This document shows positions 47,987 through 56,865 of a DNA stretch of 63,482 nucleotides, piece by piece. The notes under the pieces are model-generated. The model was not told the DNA's origin and did not search any database. It saw only the letters and a program-made list of their open reading frames with translations. Position 1 is the stretch's first letter. Each line of letters opens with the position of its first letter. Position numbers and translations under genes: made by a program. The stretch is from Consotaella salsifontis (GTDB lineage: Bacteria > Pseudomonadota > Alphaproteobacteria > Rhizobiales > Rhizobiaceae): contig NZ_FUXL01000021.1 of assembly GCF_900167365.1 (NCBI RefSeq), positions 1 to 63,482 on the forward strand, in the 5' to 3' direction.

Positions 47987-48289
47987 ATGCTCGCAGTAAC
48001 GTACGTCCTTCAACGGGCGCTCGATCTTTATTGGTGGATCGTGATCCTGTCTGCCGTGCTCTCCTGGCTGTTTGCCTTCAACATCATCAACTATGGCAAC
48101 CCGGTCGTGAACGCGATCAGCCGCTTCCTGTGGCAGCTGACCGAGCCGGTCTATCGCCAGATCAGGCGCGTCATTCCGACATTCGGCGGCCTTGATCTTT
48201 CGCCGCTGGTGGTTCTGTTCGCGATCATGTTCCTGCAGGTCTTCATCTCCGCCTATGTCAATCCGGCGATCATGCGCGCCGGCCTCTGA
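47987..48289 (+). CDS. YggT family membrane protein
   Basis: The 100-residue protein has two membrane segments and the family pattern (WWIVILSAVLSWLFAFNIIN, then PVYRQIRRVIPTFGGLDLSP and VVLFAIMFLQVFI). YggT proteins are inner-membrane proteins of uncertain role, linked in some bacteria to osmotic stress or cell division. GAGG precedes the ATG closely. The DUF167 gene follows after three bases, the usual pairing. Confidence 0.92.
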   Translation: MLAVTYVLQRALDLYWWIVILSAVLSWLFAFNIINYGNPVVNAISRFLWQLTEPVYRQIRRVIPTFGGLDLSPLVVLFAIMFLQVFISAYVNPAIMRAGL

Positions 48290-48292
48290 GCT

Positions 48293-48604
48293 ATGGCGGC
48301 GTTCTTCGCGGTGAGCGGGACGGGCGTGACGCTGCGCGTTCGCCTAACCCCCAAGGCCGCGAGCGACGCCATCGACGGTATCGGGACCGATGCGGAGGGG
48401 AAGGTCTTCCTCAAGGCGCGGGTTCGCGCCGTTCCCGAAAAGGGGAAGGCAAACGCCGCGCTCGAGGCGCTGCTCGCCAAGGCCCTGAACCTGCCGCGTT
48501 CGGCGGTGACGGTGGTCGGCGGCCAGACGGCGCGGCTGAAGACGGTCAGCCTCGAGGGCGACCCTGACACGATCGGCGCAACGCTCGAACGCTTTTCGGC
48601 CTAG
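48293..48604 (+). CDS. DUF167/YggU family protein
   Basis: The 103-residue protein has the DUF167 features VTLRVRLTPKAASDAIDG, VRAVPEKGKANAALEALLAKAL and VTVVGGQTARLKTVSLEG. It is a small soluble protein of unknown function. It is in an operon with yggT. Confidence 0.93.
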   Translation: MAAFFAVSGTGVTLRVRLTPKAASDAIDGIGTDAEGKVFLKARVRAVPEKGKANAALEALLAKALNLPRSAVTVVGGQTARLKTVSLEGDPDTIGATLERFSA

Positions 48605-48674
48605 GACTGCGTGGTCGAGCTGCCGCGCTTGCCGGCGAGCGGTTTCCCATGCTGCTTTATGCACTGGAAACGAA

Positions 48675-48712
48675 AAGACCGACGCCGAGCGTGCGTGATC
48701 AGCGTCGGTCTT
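48675..48712 (+). terminator. hairpin, probable terminator after yggT-DUF167
   Basis: AAGACCGACGC (48675-48685) pairs perfectly with GCGTCGGTCTT (48702-48712) around a 16-base loop. The T tract is short, so termination may be partial or bidirectional. Confidence 0.55.
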
Positions 48713-48793
48713 CAATGCTCGCGCCGAAGGGCCGGATGCGCATTCCCGGCCCAGTGTGGCCGGAGACGCCGCGTGATGCCCCCTGAAAGAGCG

Positions 48794-48964
48794 TCAGATC
48801 GTGCGGCCGATATCGCCGCGATGAACGCCGATGTCGGTCAGTTCCCAATCTTCGAGGTGACGAAGGATCTCCAGCGTTCGGCGGTGGAGGCGGTATGCGC
48901 GAATGCGCTGCATGATGAAGTTGAGCATGATCGTGGGCACCAGAAAGTTCTCTCTGGCGCCCAT
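48794..48964 (-). CDS. DUF1127-like small protein
   Basis: The frame ends in the DUF1127 motif LEILRHLEDWELTDIGVHRGDI, after a basic helix QRIRAYRLHRR. The longest reasonable start is ATG 48964 (56 residues); an internal ATG at 48928 would give 44 residues. Neither has a good Shine-Dalgarno sequence. DUF1127 proteins are short Arg-rich proteins in alphaproteobacteria; several influence RNA turnover, phosphate or stress responses. A second copy lies on the other side of ppa. Confidence 0.7.
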   Translation of the reverse strand: MGARENFLVPTIMLNFIMQRIRAYRLHRRTLEILRHLEDWELTDIGVHRGDIGRTI

Positions 48965-49091
48965 GTATGAGGCATTCTGGTTAAAATAAAGGCACCATCT
49001 GACGCAGGAAGCGGCAGAAACGCTAGTTCGCGACGTTATGACGCAACCACTGCGTTTGTTCTGCTCTTTTTGCGCGTGCTCTCGTGAGTCC

Positions 49092-49643
49092 TCAACCCTG
49101 TTTCTTCTCGCCCTGGTGGCGTTCCCAGCGAGCGATGGCCTCGCGGATGTAGCGCTTGGCCGTGGCGGCATCGCCCCAGTCGCCGATCTTCACCCATTTG
49201 CCGGGTTCCAGATCCTTGTAGTGCTCGAAGAAGTGTTCGATCTGCTGCAGCGAGATCGGCGCGAGATCCTTGTATTCGTAAATCTCGGAAAAGCGCGGCG
49301 TCAGGTGGGGCGAGGGGACCGCGATGATCTTCTCGTCCTGGCCGCTGTTGTCCTCCATGACGAGAACACCGATCGGGCGACAGTTGATGACGCAGCCCGG
49401 AAAGAGTGCGCGGTGATTGCATACCAGCACGTCCACGGGGTCGCCGTCGTCGGACAGCGTGTGCGGCACGAAGCCGTAATTTCCCGGATAGGACATGGGT
49501 GTATAGATGAAGCGGTCGACGACCAGGGCGCCGGCCTCCTTGTCCAACTCGTACTTGATCGGCTGTCCGCCGATCGGCACCTCGATGATCACGTTGACGT
49601 CGTCAGGCGGGTTCTTTCCGCGCTGGATGGCATCGATACGCAT
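49092..49643 (-). CDS. ppa: inorganic pyrophosphatase
   Basis: The ATG at 49643 has AAAGGG upstream and gives 183 residues ([20 protein letters not shown]). The active-site signature [10 protein letters not shown] and the flanking [15 protein letters not shown] and [11 protein letters not shown] are complete. It hydrolyses pyrophosphate in the cytoplasm to drive biosynthesis. It is a single gene. Confidence 0.98.
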   Translation of the reverse strand: MRIDAIQRGKNPPDDVNVIIEVPIGGQPIKYELDKEAGALVVDRFIYTPMSYPGNYGFVPHTLSDDGDPVDVLVCNHRALFPGCVINCRPIGVLVMEDNSGQDEKIIAVPSPHLTPRFSEIYEYKDLAPISLQQIEHFFEHYKDLEPGKWVKIGDWGDAATAKRYIREAIARWERHQGEKKQG

Positions 49644-49912
49644 GAGGAAACCCTTTCGATTGAATCGGATGATCCGGGCCAGAATAAAGGCATCGGACGG
49701 TACAAAACCGCATTGACCGCCCGATGCTCTAGCCAAGAGGCCGGCAGGACGCAATCTGGACGTAGTCTTTCATGATTGAGGGTGTCGCAACGCTGGGCAG
49801 CTATGCCATGCTCCAGCGCGACGGCTGCCTTGCATCCTGAAGTATTGCTCGATGCAACCAAAAGAACCACCTTCTCCAGCGAAAGTTCACCGCTTCAAGA
49901 AGGATCAGTTCC

Positions 49913-50062
49913 ATGAGTGCCATGAGCCGCATCGCCAGCTTCGGCCGCATCCTCGGTGCCGCGCGCCGCGTCAGCAGCGATATCGAGTGCCGCCGCAACC
50001 CGGATGCCCGCGACCTTCGCGAACTCGGCATCGATCCTTCGCGTTTCCAGGCTTGGAAATAA
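49913..50062 (+). CDS. DUF1127-like small protein, 49 residues
   Basis: The ATG at 49913 has AAGGA nine bases upstream and opens a 49-codon frame. The C-terminal part RDLRELGIDPSRF matches the DUF1127 core (usually L-x-D-x-x-L-x-D-I-G-[IL]). The basic N-terminal helix (SRIASFGRILGAARRV) is also typical. A strong terminator directly follows, so this is a self-contained single-gene transcript. Upstream lies an inverted repeat TTGCATC/GATGCAA (49830-49857). Confidence 0.75.
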   Translation: MSAMSRIASFGRILGAARRVSSDIECRRNPDARDLRELGIDPSRFQAWK

Positions 50063-50095
50063 GGCCTGGGGAGTCGATCTCCCGGCCTTCTTTTT
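50061..50095 (+). terminator. intrinsic terminator after small DUF1127 gene
   Basis: AAGGCC pairs with GGCCTT and GGGAG with CTCCC (50061-50088), with a short bulge, followed by CTTTTT. Confidence 0.8.
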
Positions 50096-50153
50096 GATCC
50101 TCGGCATCGCGTCAGAGATACTCTATCGGATCTGACGCTTCTTTCCCCGCCTG

Positions 50154-50675
50154 TTAGGCCCGATCGGTTTCCGGCCAGATGAAGGCGATCTTGCGCATCT
50201 TCCGATCTTCGAAACGCTCCTCGCCCTCGGCGATATCGTAGCCGCCGAGCGACGAGTAGAAGGCCATGGCCCGGTCGTTTTCCGTTAGCGACCAAACCGC
50301 CAGGCCATGAAAGCCGCGCTGGGCGAGAAACTGGCGCGCCGCGCCGAAGAGGCGCCGACCAAATCCTATCCCCTGAAATTCCGGTTGAAGATACAGCTCG
50401 TAGATCTCCCCCTCTACGGGCAGCGCCTCGGCGCGGTTGCGGCCGAGCGTGGCGTAGCCGGCAACGGTCCCGTCGAAATCGAGAACCAGGATCGCCGCGC
50501 CGCGCTTCAGCGCCCGGCTCCACCAGGACGAGCCCCGGCGCGCCACCATCGCGTTCAACGTTCTGTTGGGGATGATCCCGGAGTAGGCATTGCGCCACGC
50601 CGCATCGTGAACCGCGGCAAGATCTGACGCATCTTCAGGTTCGGCAAGGCGGATGTCGGCGACGGTCGTCTTCAT
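50154..50675 (-). CDS. GNAT family N-acetyltransferase
   Basis: The 173-residue protein has the GNAT acetyl-CoA motif ELYLQPEFQGIGFGRRLF (Q-x-x-G-x-G/A pattern) near 93-110, an N-terminal region typical of the family (RLAEPEDASDLAAVHDAAWR) and the C-terminal NDRAMAFYSSLGG motif. The acceptor is unknown. It is a single gene. Confidence 0.92.
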   Translation of the reverse strand: MKTTVADIRLAEPEDASDLAAVHDAAWRNAYSGIIPNRTLNAMVARRGSSWWSRALKRGAAILVLDFDGTVAGYATLGRNRAEALPVEGEIYELYLQPEFQGIGFGRRLFGAARQFLAQRGFHGLAVWSLTENDRAMAFYSSLGGYDIAEGEERFEDRKMRKIAFIWPETDRA

Positions 50676-51093
50676 CTTCCATTAACCCTGAATGCGCAAA
50701 ACCGATCCTTGCCCATCACGAAAAATTGGTGCGCCGCAATCGTCGGATCGTGTGTCGCCCATGCGGCGAATCTGCGCAACCGCCGATCGGCGCGGGGGGC
50801 GGTTTTCCACCGTTTCATAACCATTCCGAGCGCCCGCGCTGGACGAGCAGCTGCGACTTGCTTGTCGCGATTTCTTGAAAAGATCAATTCAAACAATAGG
50901 CTGCGGTGGCCTTCCCGCGAGCGCGGCGAAGCGATTCGGGTCTTGCGGGAAATGCGGCGATGCGCCGTTGGGCGACAACGGAATTTCGCGTCGCGGCCAT
51001 TTCATCTCCTTGCGTTAGCCACCTTCAGGGATCATCTCTCCCGGCAAGCATCGCCCGTGGCCGAAGCGCCCGGGGAGGGGAAATGAGGTATCC
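50676..51093. other. 418-base intergenic region with no recognised gene
   Basis: It separates the leftward GNAT gene from the rightward 79-codon gene. Open frames here (50709-51086, 50906-51097 on the plus strand) are Arg-rich and look like chance frames. A GC-rich stretch near 50780-50805 and an A-rich stretch near 50870-50900 are visible, but I can assign no promoter, RNA or repeat. Confidence 0.4.
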
Positions 51094-51333
51094 ATGACCG
51101 TGGATGATCAGGTCCGCGCCGCAGTCGCGCGAGTCATTGAATCGCGTGGGCTTCTTCAAGTCGAGCAGGAGGCCGAAAGGATCGCGGTAGAGACGGGTGA
51201 GCCGGTGGAGTATGTCGAGCGTTACCTGACGGAGGCCGCGCTGCACGCCAGGATCAACATCGCCTTTCCGCAACGAGGCGGCGCTCCGGCGAGCCTCATG
51301 GCAATGGTCGTGCGCGAAAAGGAAGTCGGCTAA
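51094..51333 (+). CDS. small hypothetical protein, 79 residues
   Basis: The ATG at 51094 has GAGG five bases upstream. The protein is soluble, helical and acidic in the middle (VIESRGLLQVEQEAERIAVE, PVEYVERYLTEAAL). The pattern looks like a short DNA-unrelated helical protein; I recognise no family. A hairpin follows the stop codon. Confidence 0.6.
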   Translation: MTVDDQVRAAVARVIESRGLLQVEQEAERIAVETGEPVEYVERYLTEAALHARINIAFPQRGGAPASLMAMVVREKEVG

Positions 51334-51346
51334 CGACAGATGCAAT

Positions 51347-51383
51347 AGGGCCGCACGATGCGCGACGGCACCATGCGGCCCTT
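51347..51383. terminator. hairpin between convergent genes, probable terminator
   Basis: AGGGCCGCA (51347-51355) pairs with TGCGGCCCT (51374-51382). It lies between the 79-codon gene and the 3' end of the carboxypeptidase gene. There is no long T tract. Confidence 0.5.
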
Positions 51384-51417
51384 GAAGGTCGCAAGAAAGG
51401 CGGTCGGATCGCGAGGA

Positions 51418-52698
51418 TCAGTCGGCGGCCCGCTGCGCAAAGCGCGGAATCGGAACATCGCTCTTTGGCAGGCGCGCGTTCGCCCGGGCGTCGCTGGTGC
51501 CCATGCGCTTGCCTGCCGTGGCTGCCTCGGCGCTGGCAACGGCTGCGGGCGCTGCTTGCTGGCCAGGGAAGGACGGTGGCGTCGCGATGAGGTCCTCGGG
51601 ACGGAAGGGCCGCTGACGGGGAACGGGGATGCCGTAGGCCGCGATCAGTGAGACGCCGGGCTCAATCTTATCGGTTCCCGCCGCGCCGCCCAGCGCCACG
51701 GGAAACGCCTGCGCGGGGCGCGCCATGTCGTGCATGTAAGGGGAGCCGAAGGGTTCGTCGCGGTCGGCCTCGGCCTCGCGTTCGTTGGCCCTCTCCGTGC
51801 GACCCTTGGACGAGCAAATCTCCTGGCTGATGTCGGCGGCGTCGCCGATGGTGGGCGGAATGTCGTTGAGCGTTCGCGTCACCGTGGCGGGATCGGTCTC
51901 GAACGCCTTGGCGAGGATCTCGGCGCTCTTGCGCTCGCGCACGATCGGACCCGAGGCGCCCAGCACCACGGCGATGATCGTCCGCCCGTCGCGCGTTGCC
52001 GAGGACACGAGGTTGAAGCCTGAGGCGCAGATGTACCCGGTCTTCATGCCGTCGGCGCCCTCGAAGCGGCCGAGCAGCTTGTTGCCGTTCTTCATCACCT
52101 TGCCGCCGAAGGAGATGGCCTCCGTACCGAAATAATCCTGGTAATCGGGGAATTCGCGGCGGATCGTCATCGCCAGAAGGGCGAGGTCGCGGGCGCTGGA
52201 ATATTGGCCGGCCTCGGGAAGGCCGTTCGGATTGACGAAGTTGGAATCGCGCATGCCGAGGCGGTCGGCCTGCGAATTCATCATGGCGACGAACTCCTCC
52301 ATGGAACCGCCGCCGATGGTCTGGCCGATGGCATAGGCGACGTCGTTGGCCGATTTCACCAGCATCATGCGCAGCGCCATGTCGAGGCGCATGACGGAGC
52401 CCGGCTCGAAGCCCATCTTGGAGGGCGCCTCGGTGGCCGCCCGGTGGGTCATCACGACCGGCGTGTCGAGCGCGACCCTGCCTTCCTTGAGCGCCCGCAG
52501 CGTCACATAGGCGGTCATCAGCTTGGTCGTCGATGCCGGATACCAATGGGCGCTGGCATCCTTTTCCTCCAGCACCTTGCCGGTGGCCGCATCGACGGCG
52601 ATCGAAACCTCGGCGTGCGCCGGAGCCGCCAGAGCCGAAAGAAACAGTGTCAAAACGCAGGAAACCGCCGGCAGGCACGAGGGTCGCAGCGCGCTCAT
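51418..52698 (-). CDS. D-alanyl-D-alanine carboxypeptidase (S11, DacA type)
   Basis: The ATG at 52698 (MSALRPS) gives 426 residues with a signal peptide ending near APAHA. The S11 active site shows PASTTKLMTAY (Ser and Lys), KSANDVA and MKTGYI. The last 130 or so residues are Ala/Pro-rich and differ from the beta domain of enterobacterial PBP5. It trims the terminal D-Ala of peptidoglycan stem peptides in the periplasm. The usual C-terminal amphipathic anchor is not apparent. Confidence 0.93.
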   Translation of the reverse strand: MSALRPSCLPAVSCVLTLFLSALAAPAHAEVSIAVDAATGKVLEEKDASAHWYPASTTKLMTAYVTLRALKEGRVALDTPVVMTHRAATEAPSKMGFEPGSVMRLDMALRMMLVKSANDVAYAIGQTIGGGSMEEFVAMMNSQADRLGMRDSNFVNPNGLPEAGQYSSARDLALLAMTIRREFPDYQDYFGTEAISFGGKVMKNGNKLLGRFEGADGMKTGYICASGFNLVSSATRDGRTIIAVVLGASGPIVRERKSAEILAKAFETDPATVTRTLNDIPPTIGDAADISQEICSSKGRTERANEREAEADRDEPFGSPYMHDMARPAQAFPVALGGAAGTDKIEPGVSLIAAYGIPVPRQRPFRPEDLIATPPSFPGQQAAPAAVASAEAATAGKRMGTSDARANARLPKSDVPIPRFAQRAAD

Positions 52699-52844
52699 CG
52701 TCACAGAATCACCTAATGGTTGAAAAATGGCCGTTGCCGGAGCCCCCTATTCGCGGCTTGTGGCCGGCTCATGGCAAGATACCCTCTTCCGCTTGGCCGT
52801 CAAAGAGCCGATACCGATTTGTCCGCATTCGTTCAGGTTTCGCC

Positions 52845-54011
52845 ATGCTGATCCCAGAGCTCATCGCCAGTCACCTTCCCGAAGTCGCCCGCTGGCGCCG
52901 GCATCTCCATTCGCGCCCGGAACTCGGCTACGCCGTCGAGGAGACGGCCGCCTTCATTGCCGAGCGCCTCGCCGATTTCGGCTGTGACGAAGTCGTGACC
53001 GGCATCGGGCGAACCGGGGTCGTCGGTGTCATCGCCGGAACGCTGGGCGAGGGGCCCACGATCGGCCTCAGGGCCGACATGGATGCCCTTCCCATCGTCG
53101 AGGAGACTGGGCTTGCGCACGCCTCGCTCATACCCGGCCGAATGCATGCCTGCGGGCACGACGGTCACATGGCGATGCTCCTCGGCGCGGCGCGGGCCCT
53201 TGCCGCGACGCGGCGCTTTCGCGGTCGCGTTGCCGTCATCTTCCAGCCCGCCGAAGAGGGGGGAGCCGGTGGTAAGACGATGGTGGAGGATGGGCTGATG
53301 GAGCGATTTTCCATCAGCCAGGTCTTCGGCATGCACAACCTGCCGGGGCTCGATGTCGGCCGCTTCGCCATTCGTCATGGCGCGACCATGGCCTCGACCG
53401 ACGAATTCGCGATCACGGTGAAAGGACGCGGCGGGCACGCCGCCATGCCACACCGCACGGTGGACCCTGTGGCCGTCGCTATCCAGATCGTCCAGGGGCT
53501 TCAGCTGATCGTCGCGCGCAATGCCGATCCGCTTCAGCCGCTGGTTCTCTCCATCACGCAGATCCACGCCGGCGAAACCCACAACATCATCGCCGAGAGC
53601 GCCACAATCTCAGGCACCGTGCGCTCTCTCACGTCCGAAATGCGCGATCTCGCCGAGCGCAGGATCGGCGAGATCGCGGCAGGCACCGCCACAGCCCATG
53701 GCGCGGTCGCGACCGTCGCCTACGACCGCAATTATCCGGTGACGCGCAATCACGACGCGGAGGTGGATCTGTGCATCCGTGCGGCCATGGACGTCGTGGG
53801 CGCGGCGGGCGTCGACACCGCCATGGCGCCGCTGATGGTGGGAGAGGACTTTTCCTACATGCTGGAGGCCCGGCCCGGCGCCTTCATCTTCGTCGGCAAC
53901 GGACCGAGCGCCGGCCTGCATCACCCGCGCTACGAATTTTCCGACGAGGCGATTTCCTTTGGCGCGTCCTATTGGACGAGGCTCGCCGAAATAGTGCTTG
54001 CTGCTGAATAA
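52845..54011 (+). CDS. M20 family metallohydrolase (hippurate hydrolase/amidohydrolase type)
   Basis: The ATG at 52845 gives 388 residues. The metal site shows MHACGHDGHMAML (Cys, His) and PAEEGGAGGKTM (Glu pair), with GVVGVIAG and LRADMDALPI upstream, and the lid domain contains GRGGHAAMPH. This is the M20D amidohydrolase layout (hippurate, N-acyl amino acid or IAA-conjugate hydrolases). It removes acyl groups from amino acids in the cytoplasm; the substrate is unknown. There is no signal peptide. Confidence 0.92.
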   Translation: MLIPELIASHLPEVARWRRHLHSRPELGYAVEETAAFIAERLADFGCDEVVTGIGRTGVVGVIAGTLGEGPTIGLRADMDALPIVEETGLAHASLIPGRMHACGHDGHMAMLLGAARALAATRRFRGRVAVIFQPAEEGGAGGKTMVEDGLMERFSISQVFGMHNLPGLDVGRFAIRHGATMASTDEFAITVKGRGGHAAMPHRTVDPVAVAIQIVQGLQLIVARNADPLQPLVLSITQIHAGETHNIIAESATISGTVRSLTSEMRDLAERRIGEIAAGTATAHGAVATVAYDRNYPVTRNHDAEVDLCIRAAMDVVGAAGVDTAMAPLMVGEDFSYMLEARPGAFIFVGNGPSAGLHHPRYEFSDEAISFGASYWTRLAEIVLAAE

Positions 54012-54025
54012 GGTGATCGCCGCCT

Positions 54026-55276
54026 TCAGCCGAGGCAGGAGAGGAGATCGGCCGCCGGCATCGGCCGATGCATGAAATAGCCTTGTCCCGCTGGCACGCC
54101 CAGAGAAGAGAGCGTCTGGAGTTCGGCCTTCGTTTCCACCCCCTCGGCGATGATCTCGCTGCCGGTCTGGCTGCCAAACGCAATAAGGGCGCTCGCAAGC
54201 GCCTGGCGCATCTGGTCGCGATCGATGGAGCGGGTCAGGCTGACGTCGAGCTTGATGAAGTCGGGAACAATATTGAGAATGTGCCGCATTGAGGCGTAGC
54301 CCGACCCGGCGTCGTCGATCGCGACCTTCACTCCGTGCCGTCTGAGCGGCTCAAGGGCCGCCCGCAGCCTGTCGTAATCTTCCACGTGCTCATGCTCGGT
54401 GATCTCGAGGATCAGGCGGTGTTGCGGCACGCTTGCGAAGAGGGCCGGGAGATTGCCCTCAATGATCGTCTGCGGCGAGGCGTTTAAGGCGAGGTGCAGC
54501 GGGCGACGAGCCCAGACCGGCGCGAAGGCGTCGAACGCGTTACGGATCGCCTGCACTTCCAGTTCGACGCGCAACCCAACGTCTCGTGCCTCGCCGAACC
54601 AGCGATCAGGCGATCTCGGCGGCGTCGTGTGGAAGCGCGAAAGCGCCTCCGCACCCCGGATCCTCAAATCAGGGAAGGTGACAACCGGCTGGAAGACGAT
54701 GGATGGCTGCTTCTCCTCAAGGAGCGCCTGTATGTTGCGCCGGCTCTCCTCCGTTCGCCTGAGGGCGTTCAGCTCCCGATCGAGCTGATGGGCGACGAGC
54801 TCGGCGAAAACGCGCATGAAGTGGAGGTCGCGCTCGTTGAGCGAGGGATCGGCGGCGAAGCTGAAGCAGCAGAAGGTGCCGAAGAGGCGGCCATCCTGGA
54901 GGATCAGGGGAACGGAGAGATGGGCGCCGATGGGGATGGCGTGGGTGGCGGCGATGGCGAGCGCCTGGGGAAGCTGAGACGTGTCGGGGATCAGCGAGGG
55001 GATTAGCCCTTCCACGATCTTCTTGCAGTAGCCCTCGTCGAGGGAGAGCTTGTCGCCAGCGTGGATGGGTGTTCGGGAGGTCGCTGAGTCGACATGCCGA
55101 AAGATGCGCTCGTTGTCGATGAACTCGGAGATGAAGGCGACGTCCATTCCCAGATGCGCCCGCACGGCACGCAGGGCCTGATCGACATAGGAGGGCGTCC
55201 CGGCGTGTGTCGCGATCAGGCCGACGAGACTTGCGTCTTCCTGTGTCCGAGGCTGAGGCTGACTCACCGAGGCCAT
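54026..55276 (-). CDS. GAF-EAL cyclic-di-GMP phosphodiesterase
   Basis: The 416-residue soluble protein has an N-terminal GAF domain (about 20-170: VRAHLGMDVAFISEF, GYCKKIVEG, SVPLILQDGRLFGTFC) and a C-terminal EAL domain (about 185-415). The catalytic residues are present: IRGAEALSRF, LALNASP, ILEITEHE, KVAIDDAGSGYAS, FIKLD and IIAEGVET. It should degrade c-di-GMP in response to a GAF ligand. It has no GGDEF domain. An AT-rich 280-base region lies upstream. Confidence 0.93.
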   Translation of the reverse strand: MASVSQPQPRTQEDASLVGLIATHAGTPSYVDQALRAVRAHLGMDVAFISEFIDNERIFRHVDSATSRTPIHAGDKLSLDEGYCKKIVEGLIPSLIPDTSQLPQALAIAATHAIPIGAHLSVPLILQDGRLFGTFCCFSFAADPSLNERDLHFMRVFAELVAHQLDRELNALRRTEESRRNIQALLEEKQPSIVFQPVVTFPDLRIRGAEALSRFHTTPPRSPDRWFGEARDVGLRVELEVQAIRNAFDAFAPVWARRPLHLALNASPQTIIEGNLPALFASVPQHRLILEITEHEHVEDYDRLRAALEPLRRHGVKVAIDDAGSGYASMRHILNIVPDFIKLDVSLTRSIDRDQMRQALASALIAFGSQTGSEIIAEGVETKAELQTLSSLGVPAGQGYFMHRPMPAADLLSCLG

Positions 55277-55556
55277 ACGACGCTCCGTTTCTTCGACGGC
55301 AACACCGGCACACTAATGGAGCACTGTTTTCAACAGGTAAATTATGCTGAGCAATCGAAGGAGCGGCAGCGAATATTCACTTAGTCGAGGCGAAAATTTG
55401 GCTTGCCGAATTTCAGATGAGACCGCAGTTCAATCTTAGCAAGATCAATTTGTAATATAACTGTCTTCATCTCGGTGGCACCGCTTCGACGACGCTGCCC
55501 GCCCTGAGGCAGAGGGCGCCGCCGCTCCGCCCAGGGCGCGCTTGCCTCCGCGCTGC

Positions 55557-56048
55557 TTAACGCGGCTTGCCATTCTCCCAGGTGGCGTTGGCATTAAACA
55601 GAGGCACGGCTGAGATAGACATCTTGGCGCTGCCCTTCTGGACCTGGCGGGAATGCGCCAGATAGATGAGCGTGTCGTTCGCCTTGTCGTAGATGCGGTT
55701 GACGACGAGGCTCTTGAAGATCAGCGATCGGCGCTCGGAAAAGATCTCCTCGCCGTCCTCGTCGAGATCGATATCGCCGATCTTGATCGGCCCGGTCTGG
55801 CGGCAGGCGATGGAAGAGTTGGACGGGTCTTCGAACCAGTTGCCCTGCTGAAGGCGATCGATGAAACCGCGCTCGAAATAGGTGACGTGGCACGTGACGC
55901 CCTCGACCTTCGGGTCGTGAATGGCGTCGACCTTGATATCGTTGCCCAGCCAGTCCGTGGAGACGTCGCCAACCTCCTCGGCAAGGGCCGGCAGGGCGAA
56001 AGCGGAGCCGACGAGAAGTCCGGCAAGGGCGAGGAGGGTGCGGCGCAT
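55557..56048 (-). CDS. creA: CreA family periplasmic protein
   Basis: The ATG at 56048 (MRRTLLALAGLLVGSAFALP) gives 163 residues with a signal peptide (cut near ALA-EE). The CreA core shows VGDVSTDWLGNDIKVDAIHDP, GVTCHVTYFERG, ACRQTGP and YDKANDTLIYLAHS, with two Cys. The function of CreA is not established. It lies just downstream of the che operon, 134 bases away, and probably has its own promoter. Confidence 0.92.
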   Translation of the reverse strand: MRRTLLALAGLLVGSAFALPALAEEVGDVSTDWLGNDIKVDAIHDPKVEGVTCHVTYFERGFIDRLQQGNWFEDPSNSSIACRQTGPIKIGDIDLDEDGEEIFSERRSLIFKSLVVNRIYDKANDTLIYLAHSRQVQKGSAKMSISAVPLFNANATWENGKPR

Positions 56049-56181
56049 GGCAGGCGGCCTTTCATGAACGAAACTGTTCACGAGGTGGTGAGGGCCGTGC
56101 CTTCGGTCAAGTTCAAGGCGTTGCGAAGGAGCCGGGTTCGCGCTGGTGGCGGCCTCCGCGGTGTCGGGGGCGGGCCGAAAC

Positions 56182-56535
56182 TCAGAAAAGGTCGACGTCG
56201 CCCGACTCGTCCTTTTCCCAGACGACCAGGGCGTGGTTGGGCGCGAGACGGCTCTTCAAGGCGGCGAGACGCACGGTGTCCAGGGCGTGGCCGACGTCGA
56301 GGCTCCAGTCCTCCGGCGTATCCTTGGCCACAAGGCCGAGAAACTCCGACAGATTGTCGAGGATCTGCGTCGTGTGATCGATGCTCTGGACCGCTCGAAC
56401 GAAATCCTGGTTGTGGAGATGCTCGCGCGCGCAGTCGTCGCAGACGATCTGGTGCATGTCTTCGGTGACCTTCGACAGGACTTTCAGCTCATCGGCAAGT
56501 CTTGCAACCAGATCAGAGAGCGGCGTTGTGGTCAT
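56182..56535 (-). CDS. cheT: CheT-like chemotaxis accessory protein with DxxxQ motif
   Basis: The 117-residue helical protein is the last gene of the che operon, the position held by CheT in Sinorhizobium meliloti. QSIDHTTQILDNL has Asp53 and Gln57 in the D-x-x-x-Q spacing used by CheZ/CheX-type CheY-P phosphatases (compare CheZ DLTGQ). Two Cys sit in VCDDCAREH. It ends DESGDVDLF, nearly the same tail as CheD (DTSGDLELF). From memory, S. meliloti CheT has been proposed to act in signal termination and to bind CheR; phosphatase activity here is a prediction. Confidence 0.75.
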   Translation of the reverse strand: MTTTPLSDLVARLADELKVLSKVTEDMHQIVCDDCAREHLHNQDFVRAVQSIDHTTQILDNLSEFLGLVAKDTPEDWSLDVGHALDTVRLAALKSRLAPNHALVVWEKDESGDVDLF

Positions 56536-56865
56536 CGATCGTTCCTGGCTTTTTCGTCTCGGCCGGCCGTATCGGCCTTGGTGCTGAAAATACGCCTGGA
56601 CGCATTACCCAAATCTCAAGATTGGAAGGCTGCGCCATCCTTCTCCATCGGTGCGGCGTGCTCGACACAGCCGTGATGCGGGCGGAAAGTCAGCCATTCA
56701 AGCTGTTCCCGCGAAGGCTCGTGCGTCCGCTTGTCGCGCTCTCCGAGTGGAAGTGCTGCGGGTGGCGCCATCCGCGCGATTGCCGGCCTGAAGCCGATGT
56801 GCGAAGGGGCCATGCCTCGGGCGGAGGAATAGCCCCTTCGAATAGGGTAGGCCGAGGAAGTGGCC

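Noticed and set aside
50709-51086. 125-codon plus-strand frame in the 418-base intergenic region
   Set aside because: Arg-rich, no ribosome site, ends just before the better supported gene at 51094.
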